64,000 nt of DNA from Cercospora beticola (GCF_033473495.1 NC_088941.1:992001-1056000), one strand, 5' to 3'; counted from the first letter of the stretch, positions 1 to 11,999 are shown. Numbers and translations are program-made. The notes: generated by a model not told the origin, from the letters alone.

Positions 1-1548
1 GCTTGTGGCTGGACTGAGGTCGACATAGATCGGCGCAGATCACTTGGACGATGGACGGAATGTGCGTGCGTATGTCCGGACGAGGATGCTGTAGTGGTCA
101 CACCTGTTACTGTACTGTTTGTCAGACTCGATCGTCGGCGTCGCTGTTTGTAGGTGGGAGACCCTTCCAGGACGGAGTATACCTGTTGTGGCTGGTATTG
201 GCGGTTCATGGAGGGGTAGTGCGCACCAGAGAGGTTCGGTGGTACCGACATGAGCGGATTGAACGGCTGTTGGAGGCCGACTTCCGGAATCGCTGCATAC
301 AAGCCAGTATCCTCATTGGCGATGTATGTTGGCTCAGAAGGCATGCCCACCGAATGCTGCGGCGGGGTGAGTGGCTCAAAGGACAGACCACGTTGGCTGT
401 AGTCCTCGAAATGTGACGAGACGAATGAAGGGGCGGGCGAGTATTCCATATAAGCTGGCATTGAGCTATGTCTCTGTCCAGCTTGCGAAATTGGTACTCC
501 ATTTCGATCGAAAACTGGACCCATTGACTGTTCTCGTGTCTTTTGTATCTGTGACGGCATGGGCGGCATCGCCATCTGGCCGTACCCTGGCATGTGCGAC
601 ATCTGCTCCGACTGCATATCTGGCTGGTGTGACATTTGCGCTGGCATCGAAGTGGGCGGTAATTGTTGCTGAGGAATCATGTTCGGCGGTGGCATAGAAT
701 CGGTTGCACGCAGAACTGGCGATGTCGAATGCGATGGTGGCATTGATGGTGGTTGCGCGTTGTATGTTGACTGGTTGTTCTGCTGCGCCTTCGTGAGCTG
801 CTCAAACAGCGAGACGGACGCGTCGAACTCGAATGACAGGGCTGGCTCGCTGACAGCCACTGTGGTAGCTTCCTGGCCCATCTTCTCTCGCTTCAGATCG
901 CGCTCCAAAGCATCGAGGAACAGACGGTCGTGCGGGACGCTGTACCAGTAGAACACTTTTTGCTTCTTCTGCGTCCTGATGCAGTTGTTCTTGTAAAGGA
1001 AGTCGAGGAATGGACTCTTTGGCTCTTCGAGAGAGGCATCTGTGCCAGATTTCAAATTTCGCAGATCGGAAAAGATGCCCTCCTCAAATTTCTTCGTATT
1101 CTTGACAGGTCGTCCAAACGCCTGAAAGCGGAAAGATAGGCAGCGAACGATGTCAGTGCCCGAGATGTGGAAGAGATTGTTCCTGGAGGTGGGTTAGTAC
1201 AGGGCGGTCGCAGCAGCAGCTCACGGCTCGCGGCATTGCAGACGCACCATAGCACGCAGGAGACATATTCGCCGGTAGGTAGCAAGAATCGTCGAATGTA
1301 CTGGTCTTGACTCCAGTCCACTGGGGCGGAGATGAGAAAGTATTTCACTACACACGCGTCAGTCAATGCGGTCTGGAGTGCATCCATTGGCGGCAGGCTG
1401 GAGACGTACGGTTGTCGACTTGTTGCAGAGCCACGACTGAGTCTTGCGGGAGGCTGGACTGCGCTTCTTGGTCGAGCAGGAAGGTCTCTGGGGCCACCGA
1501 CCGCGCCTGCTGCGGCGGTGGCATGGCGGGATGGTGCTGAGGATACAT
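1..1548 (-). CDS. STE12: Ste12/SteA transcription factor, N-terminal part (3' end beyond window)
   Basis: Transcription factor at the end of the pheromone/filamentation MAPK cascade (Kss1/Fus3, Pmk1-type), acting in the nucleus on mating, fusion and invasive-growth genes. Exons read on the minus strand: 1548-1410, 1347-1248 and 1182-1 (open to the edge); introns of 62 and 65 nt are GT-AG and keep frame. The first 473 residues are present. After a short Pro/Gln leader the STE homeodomain-like DNA-binding region begins near residue 47 (KYFLISAPVDWSQDQYIRRF, then FLYKNNCIRTQKKQKVFYWY) and continues to about residue 170; a long Pro/Gln/Met-rich linker follows and ends with the motif YSVLEGSPTYKQRRRRSS typical of filamentous-fungal Ste12. 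The two C-terminal C2H2 zinc fingers expected for SteA-type proteins must lie beyond position 1. The start was chosen because the leader MYPQHHPAMPPPQ and the stretch LPQDSVVALQQVDNL match the family. Identification is very secure; only the C-terminus is unseen. Confidence 0.96.
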
Positions 1549-1933
1549 GGCGGTGAAACGGGAGCCTGTCGCAGCGCCGGGCGAGGACAGGCGTGCAAAA
1601 GCGCAAGAGGGCGCTGGGAGCGTATATCCCAAACGAGCTCGGATGCTGCGTGTTTGATCTGCCGTTCGGGGGGACGAAACCAGCGGGCAACGACACCAGT
1701 TCGCTGCGCGGTTGTTCGGATGCGCGCGAAGGCAGGGAGGCAGCGGGAGGCGCGGCGGAGCGGTGGAGGAACGAATGTAGCAGACGAGCAGCAGCTCTAG
1801 TCGCGGGCGAGGATGGAGAGTGCGAGGACCGGCCTCAGCGAGCGCAAACAGGCGTGTTTTGGGGGAGAGGTGAAGTGAAGCGTGTCGTTGGAATAGAGCA
1901 GTAGCGTGAGACGAGGAGGTAGTAGTGAAGGAC

Positions 1934-1983
1934 TGCGCTGTTTCAGAAAACTGGCCGGCAGCGGCTGCCTCTGAAACAGCGCA
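1934..1983. promoter_or_regulatory. Perfect inverted repeat holding two Ste12-type response elements upstream of STE12
   Basis: Two 14-nt arms (1934-1947 and 1970-1983) are exact reverse complements around a 22-nt loop. Each arm carries the pheromone response element core TGAAACA: plus strand at 1972-1978, minus strand at 1939-1945. Inside the loop a second small palindrome (1957-1962 with 1964-1969) extends the hairpin. It lies 386 bp upstream of the STE12 start codon. In budding yeast Ste12 binds TGAAACA and activates its own gene through such sites, so autoregulation is the natural reading; binding itself is inferred. Confidence 0.7.
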
Positions 1984-4900
1984 CACGGACAGCGGGCCCA
2001 TGCGCACACCCACCCACTTTCGCTCTGGCTGTGCAGCGTGTGCTTGACTCGATCGCATTAGCCGCCGTCCGGCCTTGCTTTGCGCGCGCACCCCAGCCAG
2101 CCAACCCTCGATGCGCCGTCCCCAGCAGCGCGCTGCAGCACGTCCCCGGCCAGACACGTCGTTGCCAGCCTGTCCTCCTCCTGTGATGGAGCGCCAGTCA
2201 ACCTACGCTTCCAGTTCATCTGCACGGCGCGCGATCCTCCGAAATTATGCTGCACTATTCACTCGCTGCCACTCTGCCCGCCCGCCCCGGCTCCGGATGC
2301 CCGCCCGTCTCCCGGCGCTGCCAACAAGGGATGGTTGCGCATTCGCGGGCAGCGTGATGGGCCGGAGCAAGTCGAGACCTGCAGCGGACCCGCCTTCTCT
2401 GCCTGCTCGAGAAGCCCACGAGTCGATACATCATCCGCCAACATCGCACAGATCGCGTGGCGCTGACAACTGGGTTCTGTGCGACCACCATGCATCCGCT
2501 GCCCTGTCTTGGGCGCTACGCCCTGGTAAATGAGCAGCGCGCCCTCGCGGATGCGTCGAGCGCCGCCAGCACCGCACGCGTGCCTGGCAGACTCCGCCAT
2601 CAGAGCTGCTCGTGTGCTGCCTACACTGCGCTGCTCTGCTGCTCTGCATAACGGCGTCGATCATACAGGTACGCCTGCAAGGGCAGCGTCGGCAGCCGAA
2701 GCGATCTGTTTCATCATCAACCACTCTGCTGCGCACCCCACGTTAATGCTGACTATGCCCCGCGACTCGCAACGACATTTGTTGAGCTCGAGCTGCTATA
2801 GCGCGCGAGACTACTGCCCTGCTGAGGGAGTGTGTCCTGGTCAAGAGCAATGTCTCTGGTTGCAAGCGGCCCGGCCGTGGCTCGCGGAACTGCTGTGCAG
2901 TGACGTGGGGCCTCTGCATTTCATCGCCAACAACGCTCTCCGCCATCATCTTGCAAACACACATAAGCCCGGTGTACAACAACATCGCGGACGCCATCGG
3001 CCTTCGTTCCGGCCAGGCATCCCTTTTCTGATATGTGCTATTGCCAAAGAATGCCACTATGCCCGAGCTTTGGCTGAGTGGACACCCCGTCACCACGGTG
3101 ATCATGCGAGTCAGCACTACTCATGTGCAGGATCAGGTCGCCCAGCGCCATGAATTGCGTACGATCACGACCAGTAGAACCACATCCTCGTCCGTGAGCA
3201 GACTAGCGGCGATGTGATCAAGATTCCAGTCACCACTGAACCCATCGCACAAAGAACCCTGTCAGTGTCTTCAAAGAGTTGATCAACGCAAGTCCAGCCC
3301 AAAGGAGAAGCGCAGCCTTTGCCACACGATGCTCGTGCTACTACGAAACAGCTTCCGGCGCTTGTTTGATCACTTTCGGAGAAAACCCTGAAACACGACA
3401 CAGGCGCAAATTGTGGCTGTACAGCAGCACCTACCTACCTAGACATCTTGGATGGGCAGTAAATGACGCGGATCCAACGCACATCTTGCGCAAGAAGATT
3501 TCCTAAGCTCCGTACAGAGTCCAAAGCTGGTTCTACCTACGCCCAGACACGCCATCTGATGCCATCTTTACGAGGCATAGGGCTCTTCGTCATCCATCTT
3601 GCAGGGCAGTCGCAGTCTCGGACATGACCCGATCGAACGGTATACCGAAATTGTATCGCCGGCAAGCCGGCAGGTCCTTTGGGCGCGAATGCGTCTCAGT
3701 GTCACTGCTCGCACACTGCCCATGTCTGCACAGTGATTGCGCTTTGATGTGTCTTCCACAATCGGATGAACCCAAGGCTTTTCCGGAAGATCAATGCGCT
3801 GCATGGCAAACCACATCCGGCTCGAGCTGTTATCTGCCCTTGCTCGTCTATTGCCGTCTATAACACCTCAAGTCGTGTCAACAATCTCAACGGAATGATG
3901 TGGAGCTGTACAACCATGGTTATCGAAGACAACTTTCAAGGTGAAGCATAGCACAATGTGGCTGGCAGTGCAAGAAGCCGCCGATGAAGCTTTGCAAAGA
4001 AGTGCCAGTCCTCTCGCACCCAACAAACCGAGGCTAATGAATCAGCGACAGCATTCCCAGTGATGCACGAACTAAGAACATAAGAGCCGACTTTCTGAAC
4101 ACTCATCGAGATGCACCTTCGGACTTCGACCAGGCGTCGACCCTGTAAATACTTTCTTTACAGAATCTCCACTTTCACGTACGACTTCATCGCGCCATTC
4201 ACATGCAATAACGTTGGGGCAGCTTGTTTCTATGACTTCCTGGCGCAAACCGCGCCCTGGTCATCCTGGCAATTAGATGGATAGAGTTCGCGTTGCGACC
4301 AGGATGCCGTTGCCGCATTGAACGAGAATTACACGCGCAGTACAACATACCGAGCATCTCCTTGATAGCGGAAGCAGAGTCCGACGGTGCCTGAGGAGAA
4401 ACATACACTGACCCTGCGATTGAATTCGTCAAGTCGCTTCAGTGCAAGACACTACGCGTACAGGGACGGTGTTCAGATCGCATACAGCAGACTCATACTG
4501 CGTCGACGATATTGGCCAGTTTTCGGTGTACCGTCTGTAGCGTGCGCTGACGACAAATTGATCACCAGCAGCTTGAATCTCACCATTGATGCATCGACCC
4601 TTCAATTCAAGCACCAGATTGGACGAACGCCGCACCTGGATCTGTCCGTGTTCGTGAATGTAGGGCTCCATCTGTCCGGCGCAACAGCCGAAGAACGCGA
4701 CTCGAGCAGCGAGGCTTTCGGCAATGCTAGATCACATCACATCAAGTACAACCATGAGCATTTCGGGTCGGACACGTAGGTTCTCCGTTACTTTTGTTCT
4801 CTCACTCTGATACAGGCACACTAGCACGTTCCTGCAAACATAAAACACGAGACAGCACGGTCTCCGGCTTGACGTGTCTCGAAACTACACTTTCGATCAC

Positions 4901-5640
4901 ATCGACGAGCTTGGCCAGGAAACAACCACACCAAGCAGCGTTTGAATTCGCAAACTGGTCTGCGGGTCCCAGTCTATCACGACCACCTCTCCGAGCAATA
5001 CCCCAATCTGTTCCAGGATCATCGACTTTGAGCATCGCCGCTCTCTTCACGGAGGAGCGGCCAACAACCCCGTCGAGCGAGTCGTGGCACAGCTGCTATG
5101 ATGGAAGTGGACTGTCTCCACTGATCCACCGTCTCAGAGAGATCATAATCAAGCACGGCCGGCATCAGCATGCTATGCGTGTACTTCTGCCGGCCGAGGA
5201 AGAGCTCTTTCCCATGTGTCCCCAACAACCAAGAGTGGAAGCCTGGGGGCTGAACGCGTTCGAGTCAGTCGAGTGTGGTCGGAGCACACAAGAGGTTGAA
5301 ACAGGCAGACCCCACGAATATCAGACAACCTGTTGATCGTTATTTTTGGGCGAGCAGGAACTCCTGGCCTCTGCTGGCGAGTCCATACGATCGAGACTCA
5401 TGCCTTGCTCCAGCAGAGCATATTACAACAGGGCTTGCATCAATCAGCGATGTGAAGTTCGAGATGATCGAAATCTCCTTCTTAACAGATTCGCGTTCGC
5501 ATAGCTCGCCCGATGCAGCTGCAGACGAGATCTAGGCCTGGTGGCGGCTCTCCTTGTGAGCAACGAAAGATCTCGAAGGCATGAGTGCAAGCTTTCTCGT
5601 CGTAGGTGATGCATGTTGCGCCAACCTGAGCAGGTTTTGT
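1984..5640. other. 3.7-kb stretch with no recognisable gene
   Basis: This lies between the STE12 promoter and the next supportable gene. Both strands hold only short open frames (up to about 180 codons, plus strand 4794-5336) without family motifs, signal peptides or convincing splice pairs. Scattered coding-like pieces occur on the minus strand (for example 4429-4671 and 5390-5530), but I could not join them into a model. It may hold a fast-evolving or decayed gene, or simply be long regulatory DNA. Confidence 0.4.
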
Positions 5641-5912
5641 CTACACGAGGTTGCGCAAGATCAAGTCTGCATGCTCACGTCGACCTTCCGATGCGACGCT
5701 CTGGTACTCTTCTGTGCGGCTGTCATAGTAATGGTACTCATCGATACAGATCAGCATTAGTCGGCTCAGGATGGACCTCAGTGGTCTTGCATTCTGACTT
5801 GAACTTCACTGACAGTGGAGGTGTAGATGCGTCCTGCGTGTTGTAGAAGCTGTATGCGACATAGTGATCTTTTGAGCAGGTGTGCAGAATCGAGGCCCAG
5901 GACTTAGCTCTG

Positions 5913-6372
5913 TTAATTGAATTCATTCATCCGTAGAACCTGTCTGCCCACGATGGCCCATCCGGTTGCAAGCTCACTGAGAGCAAGGGGGAAGTTGACT
6001 CCTTCGGTGCGGGTGAGCGACGAGTACCGAGGGCCACGCTACACAGTTTCATCAGTACATCGCAGTGTCATCATGCTGATGCATACGTCAATTGCGACGC
6101 CTGTACTTTGTACTCGGCGAGAGGTTGTTTGTGTAGATATGCGAACGCAATAGTCACGAGGAAGATGTTCGCACTTGAGTCCGTTGCCGCTACACCAGAA
6201 TGTGGCGCCAAGGGCAAGGAGAGGTCATAGCTAGCGCCCGGGCGGCTAGCTCCGAAGCTGCTGTAGGAGGCAGTCTTCACCACGCGCGCGTGCTCAGTTG
6301 CAGACGAGCTGTCCTCTCCACCTTCTTGACGCCGCCGCCTCGTTGTACCCACCCGATATTGGAATCCATCAT
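5913..6372 (-). CDS. Small conserved-looking protein of unknown function, divergent from striatin
   Basis: Three exons on the minus strand, 6372-6353, 6260-6107 and 6038-5913, joined by GT-AG introns of 92 and 68 nt, give an uninterrupted 99-residue protein. I do not recognise the family. The middle has a mildly hydrophobic segment (SANIFLVTIAFAYLHKQP) and the C-terminal half reads GVNFPLALSELATGWAIVG before ending MNEFN. There is no signal peptide and no cysteine. It starts 185 bp from the striatin start on the opposite strand, so the two probably share a bidirectional promoter. A second in-frame ATG follows immediately (6369). The good splice sites, exact frame closure and protein-like composition support a real gene, but the first 20-nt exon is the weakest part of the model. 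Confidence 0.5.
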
Positions 6373-6557
6373 TTCTCCGCGTCGAGCGTGCAAGATAGGC
6401 GCTTCGAAAGCCTGACCGAGTCACGGCGCCAACCAGCACGCAACGTGCCTAGTTACCGCTCCTTTCCCGAAACGCCGGTCTCAATGTGGTGGGAAACATT
6501 GCAAACTCCACGGACGTCACTGCGATAGGGACGGTGTAGCACAAGCCGCCAGCTGCG

Positions 6558-9270
6558 ATGGCATATCAGCAGCAAGGCGGGCTTGGGAATGGCGGAGGAG
6601 GTCCGGAACACCATGGCCCACAGGGCACTGAATACACGTTGCAGGGTTAGTATCAGGAAACAGGCTAGCTTGCAGGCCAGCCGGAGGAGTTCATATACTG
6701 ATCTGAGTGGTACAGGTGTAATGCGCTTCCTGCAGATCGAATGGCACAGTCACGAGCGAGCGCGCAATGCCTGGGACATCGAAAGGGCCGAGATGAAGGC
6801 CAAGATCGCGAAGCAGGAGGGAGAGGTCAGGCAGGCCAAGCGAATCAATGAGCAATTGGAACGTCAAGTGCGCATGCTGGAGAAGGCGTTGAAAAACGAG
6901 CGGGCAAGGAAACAAGCGCCCAACGGGACAACAGAGTCAACGGAAGAGAAATCTGCGCAGGAGGATGCGCAGAAGGTCAAGAAGGAGGACAGCAAGAATG
7001 GTGAAAAGCAAGACAAGCGTAGGTTTCTCAGTGCATTGAGAGGACCGATGAACGACATGCTGACATTTGGACCAGCCAGCTTAGCCGCGCACAACTCCTT
7101 CCTCGAGACGACCGAGCTGCACGACACCAGCGAGAAGGCCCGCGAAGAATATCTCGACCAGACAACAAAATATCTCAAAAACTGCATGAAAGAGATACAA
7201 TATTTGCTCACACCTCCGCAACACCCTCCGCCGCCGCAAATACTTCCAAATGGCAACATTACTGGCCTCCCCGATGCACCGCATCCCATGCAGGATATAT
7301 ATGAAATGCAATATGGCGACCAAGCGCGACAGCAAGGATACCGCAATGGACGGGGCGCCGGTCAGGTCCTGCCCCAGCAGCAACAAATACCGAACCATCA
7401 ACCTCCTCCGGTGCCAAACAGTTTACCGCAATCCGCAGCACAACGACCTGATAGCCGCGGGCTAAGATACCCCGAATATTCGAACCAGCAGCCTGCCGAA
7501 AGCGTGCAGCAGCAGGCGCCGCAACCACCTGTACAATATGAAGAGCAAGTCGAGAACATCACGCATACATTTGATAGAGAAGGACGAGAAGTGCGGCAAC
7601 CCGAATCACACCTTCCACAGCCGCAGCGGCCGGGCAGACAACAGTCTGATGCCGAGGGATGGACTTTTGATGAGGAGCCGCCGCCGCCATTGGATGCACC
7701 ACCCCCAGACGTTCCACCACCTCGAAGGCCAGATACGGACTTATTTCCTAGCGCGGCAAGTCACTCTCAGGCGACGGCGAAATCACCTCCGCGGACAGGA
7801 CTCCATGGTCGACGGAAAAGCTCAGGCTCGTCAAGCATGAGCCGAAGACGAAGTTCTCAAGGCAAGAATCAAACAGATGATGCAGCTGCAGCGATAGAAA
7901 GCGATCCGACACAGTTCAAAGTCAAGTTCGCGCTTCGAGGTCACCTGGACGTTGTGCGTAGTGTAATCTTCAGCGGCGGCGGCAGTCCTTCAGAGCCGGA
8001 ACTTTGCACTGCCGGTGATGATGGCACAATAAAGCGGTGGATTGTGCCTGCCACTTATCAAAATTATAATCCCGGGAACAATAACCCGGATCTAGACATA
8101 CAGGCCATCTTTACTCACAGAGGTCACGAGGGAATTGTCACCTCCCTTACCGCGCCCCCAGCCAGCACAGGTTTCAGCACTGGAGGACGGGCGAATGGCG
8201 AAGGCTGGGTGTTCTCCGGTGGGCAAGATGCCACGATTCGCGTCTGGGAGCGAGGGAGAGTCGACCCCAAGGCCACACTTGAAGGGCACACAGACGCGGT
8301 CTGGGCCGTCTGCGTTCTGCCAGCTTCCGTCGGCGTTGTTTTTGGACCACAATCTAGCAACTTTGGCGGGCCTGACCGGCTACTGCTCGTTTCTGGATCT
8401 GCCGATGGCACGGTAAAGGTGTGGGCGGTCAGTGCTCCGCCTCAATCTGCTTCACCTGCTACTGGATCTCGAAGAGGTGTTGGTGGCTCGAGAAGACACA
8501 GTGTGACGAGCGGCAGCAACTACCCCACAAGTCCCCAGCCGAGCGTGGCGAGTACGACTCCCTTCAGCTACACTCTCGTACATTCGATCGAGCGAGCTGG
8601 AGACATCAAGGCCAGCCCTACAAGCATTTGTCCGCTTTCGCCTTCTGGAGAGACGTTCGTTGTCAGTTACACTGATTCGTCAGTGCTCATCTTCGACACG
8701 CGGACTGGCGAAGAAGTCATCGGCATGGCATCGGGTGAAACATACGATGGCACACCGGATACTAGCATTAATGCTGTTGTAGCCACCAGCGCTGGCCTGG
8801 AGCAACACAGTGGCGGCATACTTGATGCTGCGACTCGCGGTCTGGACTCCGAAGAGGTCGGCGCTGGCGCTACGGGTGGAAGAGAGGGCCTCGAAGGCGT
8901 GGTGATCACAGGGCATGAGGATCGTTTCGTGCGATTCTTCGATGCCAACAGTGGTAAGTTCATCTCCCAAATCCTCATTGGGGCTCTTTGCTAACGACAC
9001 TCCTTTGCAGGTCAATGTACGTACACTATGCTAGCCCACCCGGCCGCCATCTCCGCCCTCTCCCTTAGCAAGGACGGCCGAGAAGCTGTTTCCGCAGGCC
9101 ACGATGCCTCGATTCGATTCTGGTCTCTGGAAAAGAGGATTTGCACACAAGACATTACAAGTCATCGAGCCATGCGCGGCGAAGGCGTCTGTGATGTCTG
9201 TTGGAGCCAAGATGGAAGACTCGTGGTTAGCGCTGGTGGCGATGGCGTTGTGAAGGTGTTTGCGAGGTAG
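6558..9270 (+). CDS. Striatin, scaffold of the STRIPAK complex
   Basis: Scaffold that brings PP2A, Mob3/phocein, SIP and STRIP proteins together at endomembranes and the nuclear envelope; its orthologues (Sordaria PRO11, Fusarium FSR1, Neurospora HAM-3) are needed for hyphal fusion and fruiting-body formation. Exons 6558-6645, 6716-8953 and 9011-9270 give 861 residues. The true start is upstream of a 70-nt intron: exon 1 encodes a Gly/Gln-rich leader ending GTEYTLQG, which joins to [20 protein letters not shown], the striatin N-terminal signature. Residues about 30-100 form the charged coiled coil used for oligomerisation and PP2A binding. A long Pro/Gln-rich disordered region follows, and from about residue 465 seven or so WD40 blades run to the C-terminus ([39 protein letters not shown]). 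The last intron (57 nt) cuts a late blade. Confidence 0.95.
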
Positions 9271-10119
9271 TTCGTCTCCTCAAAGTTATTAGAGGAGGAG
9301 TTGAGTGGTACGTCGAGTCAGCTCGAAACGATGGCTGAGAAGTCGCTCCCTCATTCCCCTCCCCGGGGGCCGGAAGAAGAGCGTATTTGCATATGGATCA
9401 ATGAAGGAAAGCGTTTGAAAGAAGACGGAAGAGGATGAAAGGTCAAAAAGCACAGTATGCTTCTCCTTCCTTCACGATCCCAATAATCTTTTCCTCATTG
9501 CGGGAGATTTGCGGCTACACTGTATGGATGGGCCATCGGGACTAACTTTTGTCTCTCCTTCGTTGTGTAAATATCATGAGAAGAGTTTCGCATTGTTTTC
9601 TTTTACTTTCTATTCGGAGTGATGGCGGTCATGGACAGAAGAAATTTACTTCTTTGTACGGATGATCCTAGGGTAGAGCGGTGCATATGAGGCATGAGAG
9701 CGAGCGAGCAAAGAAAGCATGAGGACGGGAGGTCTTTTGTCTCAGTAGAATCTGTAGGATTTTATGGAGCTGGTGTCTTTTGAGGAGCCGCCTCAGTAAC
9801 CTGTGGCTCGACTAACGTTCGCATGTGTGCCTCTACTGTGCTAGCGAAGGTGTGCGCTCGTAGATGTGTGTCCCTTGCGTAGAGTAATTACTGTGCCTCT
9901 AATATGCAGGCTCTTTGCTGAGGTCCGTCGCTAGCACTCTTCGGATCCTTCCCTACGCGTGTATAATCTTGCCTGCTGCACGGTGTCCTCGCCTATCGCG
10001 CCGCTCATTCCCCTGATAATCTTCTATGCTCCATGCGCAACTCAAGATATTCTTCCTGTGCTACTCGCTGCCCTTGTATTGACCGCCCGTCCAACCCCGG
10101 TGCTCCTGGCTGTTTGTCC
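9271..10119. other. Striatin 3' flank, no gene seen
   Basis: T-rich and CT-rich downstream region with no coding frame I can support; probably the 3' UTR of striatin followed by spacer. Confidence 0.5.
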
Positions 10120-10700
10120 TCCGCCATGGCTGAGAGATCGGCGAGATCTGTTCTTGCGATCCGAAGATTGTTTGCTCGAATAACAGTCATTGCGGACTCG
10201 ATGGGTCTCTGGGTGCTGTGTGAGATGGGATTGTGTTTGCTGAAGTAGAAGGGTTCGTAGAATGTCCGATCGGGGTTCTTATGTATTGGCCCTGATTGTC
10301 GTCTCGCTCCAATAGCAGTCGCTATGGATTGAGTTGGTCTTCTGGCGCTTCGTAGGCCGGCGCTGTGTTCGCTGAAGCAGAAGGCTTGGTGGGACAGCCG
10401 CTTCGGCCTGTGCTGTATCGAGCCCAATGGTCGTCTCACTCTACCAGCAGTCGCCGCGAAGTCGACTGGGCTTCTGGAGCTCTGCGGGCTGAGAGTGTGC
10501 TCGCTGAAGCAGAAGGAGTGGTAGATCAGCCGGTCTGAGTTGTGTGGTATTGAATCTGATGGTTTTCTTACTCCAATAGCAGTTGCTCCGCAGTTCGCAG
10601 TGCTCTTGCCGCTCTGTGGGCCAAGGACGTGTTCACTGAAGCAGAGTCAATGGTGGATGAGCCGTGAGGACCGCGGCAAGACAAGGTGGTGTATGCTTTC
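10120..10700. repeat. 132-bp tandem repeat, about 4 copies
   Basis: The anchor GCTGAAGCAGAAG recurs at 10239 (one change), 10371, 10503 and 10635 (first base changed), an exact 132-bp period each time. Second anchors (TCCAATAGCAGT-like, CTTCTGGCGCT-like) keep the same spacing. Copies 10252-10383, 10384-10515 and 10516-10647 are full length; a more diverged copy precedes them and a partial one follows. The period is a multiple of three, so a 144-codon minus-strand frame (10439-10005) stays open through part of it, but it lacks gene-like features. Confidence 0.85.
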
Positions 10701-11304
10701 GCCGTCTGCGTTGTTCTTCCACACACTGACCGTGGTTCCAAGCGCGCCCCGATCTCTATCGCCATGCCCACTTACCAGCCGCGCTGCTTGCCGTCTGACC
10801 GTCAGGAGAGCTGATGAGGGAGCCGGAGACTGGCCGGTTTCCAGTGTGGTGTATCTCACCGTCGTTCGGGTTGTTTGACCGTGAGCAACTCCCCAACATC
10901 TGCTGCATGCTTGAGCACCTGATTCGCTCTGTCCGCTAGGCCATCGCTCTGCCCAGCTGCTCGTCGATTGACCCCCAGAACGTACGCTCCTCGAGATAGA
11001 GCCAGAGCAGGCTCAAGTGAAGCCATAGGGGCGGGACCCACCGCCCCTTCCCTGGCTGCCCGGCAACCCGGCCTTCAGTTTTGCCTCGCCAAACAATCAC
11101 AAACTGAAGGCAGCCAGGCATGAGCCTCACAATGGCGGAGCTGCGCCTCAGGCCCCGCCTTTCCCTTCGTCGGCTTTCTCTTTCCTTCCGCACCTTTTCC
11201 TTTCTCTTTCTTCCACACACACCAACCACCACCACCACCACCCACCACCAACCACCATCCACTTCCATCCACACACAACAGTACCACCAACAACACATCA
11301 CACC
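10701..11304. other. Spacer and 5' leader with CCA/CA microsatellite
   Basis: No gene is evident. From about 11150 the plus strand becomes pyrimidine-rich and then runs into a CCA/CAC simple repeat (about 11214-11270) just before the start of the next gene, a common layout for fungal core promoters and 5' UTRs. Confidence 0.5.
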
Positions 11305-11791
11305 ATGCCTCTCTACAACAGCAGCATCGCCCGCGAAGTCCTCACTGAGGCAGAGAAGGACCGCCTCTTGGCCGTCGCACTCAGTACCGCCGCCGACAAC
11401 GTAAGTCGCCGCCCTTCCCTCACTGCCTCCTCACTGAGCAAGCTGACTGACGCACTCCCCTCACAGAGCGCCATCAACTGGGAGAAGGCCACCACCGAGT
11501 TCGGCGCCGCCTCAGTTGACAGCATGAGGGTGTCGGTCCGCAACATACACAAGAAGCTCGACAAGGCCGGCGCCAAGACTGACGGCAACGACCTCACTGC
11601 CGGCCCATCCAAGACCACCAAGCGCAAGTCCGGCGAGACTGAGGAGGCCGAAGTGAAGGCAAAGAAGCCACGTGCCACCAAGAAGAAGGTCACTGCCACC
11701 AAGAGTGAGTGTCATCTGAGCCCAATACTGAGTACAAATGCTGACGTTCCTTCCAGAGACCGAGGAGACTGAGGAGGCAGAGGAGGAGTAA
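11305..11791 (+). CDS. Small Myb-like helical protein with Lys-rich, acidic tail
   Basis: Exons 11305-11400, 11467-11704 and 11757-11791 join in frame to a 122-residue protein. Both introns (66 and 52 nt) have good GTAAGT/GTGAGT donors. The N-terminus (LTEAEKDRLLAVALSTAADN, then INWEKATTEFG) resembles the short Myb/SANT-like helical module common in small nuclear proteins of Dothideomycetes. Residues 75-110 are rich in Lys (KKPRATKKK, an evident nuclear localisation and DNA-contacting stretch) and the end is acidic (TEETEEAEEE). A chromatin-associated or DNA-binding role is inferred from composition; no enzyme motif is visible. The gene stands alone between two tandem-repeat arrays. Confidence 0.8.
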
Positions 11792-11999
11792 TGCCGCTCG
11801 CACGTGACAAAAAGTGAGCCCACGTGGCCGTTCTTCCTCACATAGCAATGACCTGAATGCACTGAACTGAAGTCCCGTCCATTTGTGCCCCTTCCTTGTG
11901 CCCTCATGTGTATGCCCTTAGATTGCGATAGTGAACCCACGTGGCCGTCACTTTATAGCAACTGAAGGTGCGATGGCTTGATGTGAGCAGCTGTTCAGT

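Noticed and set aside
2075..2600. Overlapping frames of 113-152 codons upstream of STE12
   Set aside because: GC-rich region open on several frames; residues are Arg/Ala/Pro-rich without motifs.
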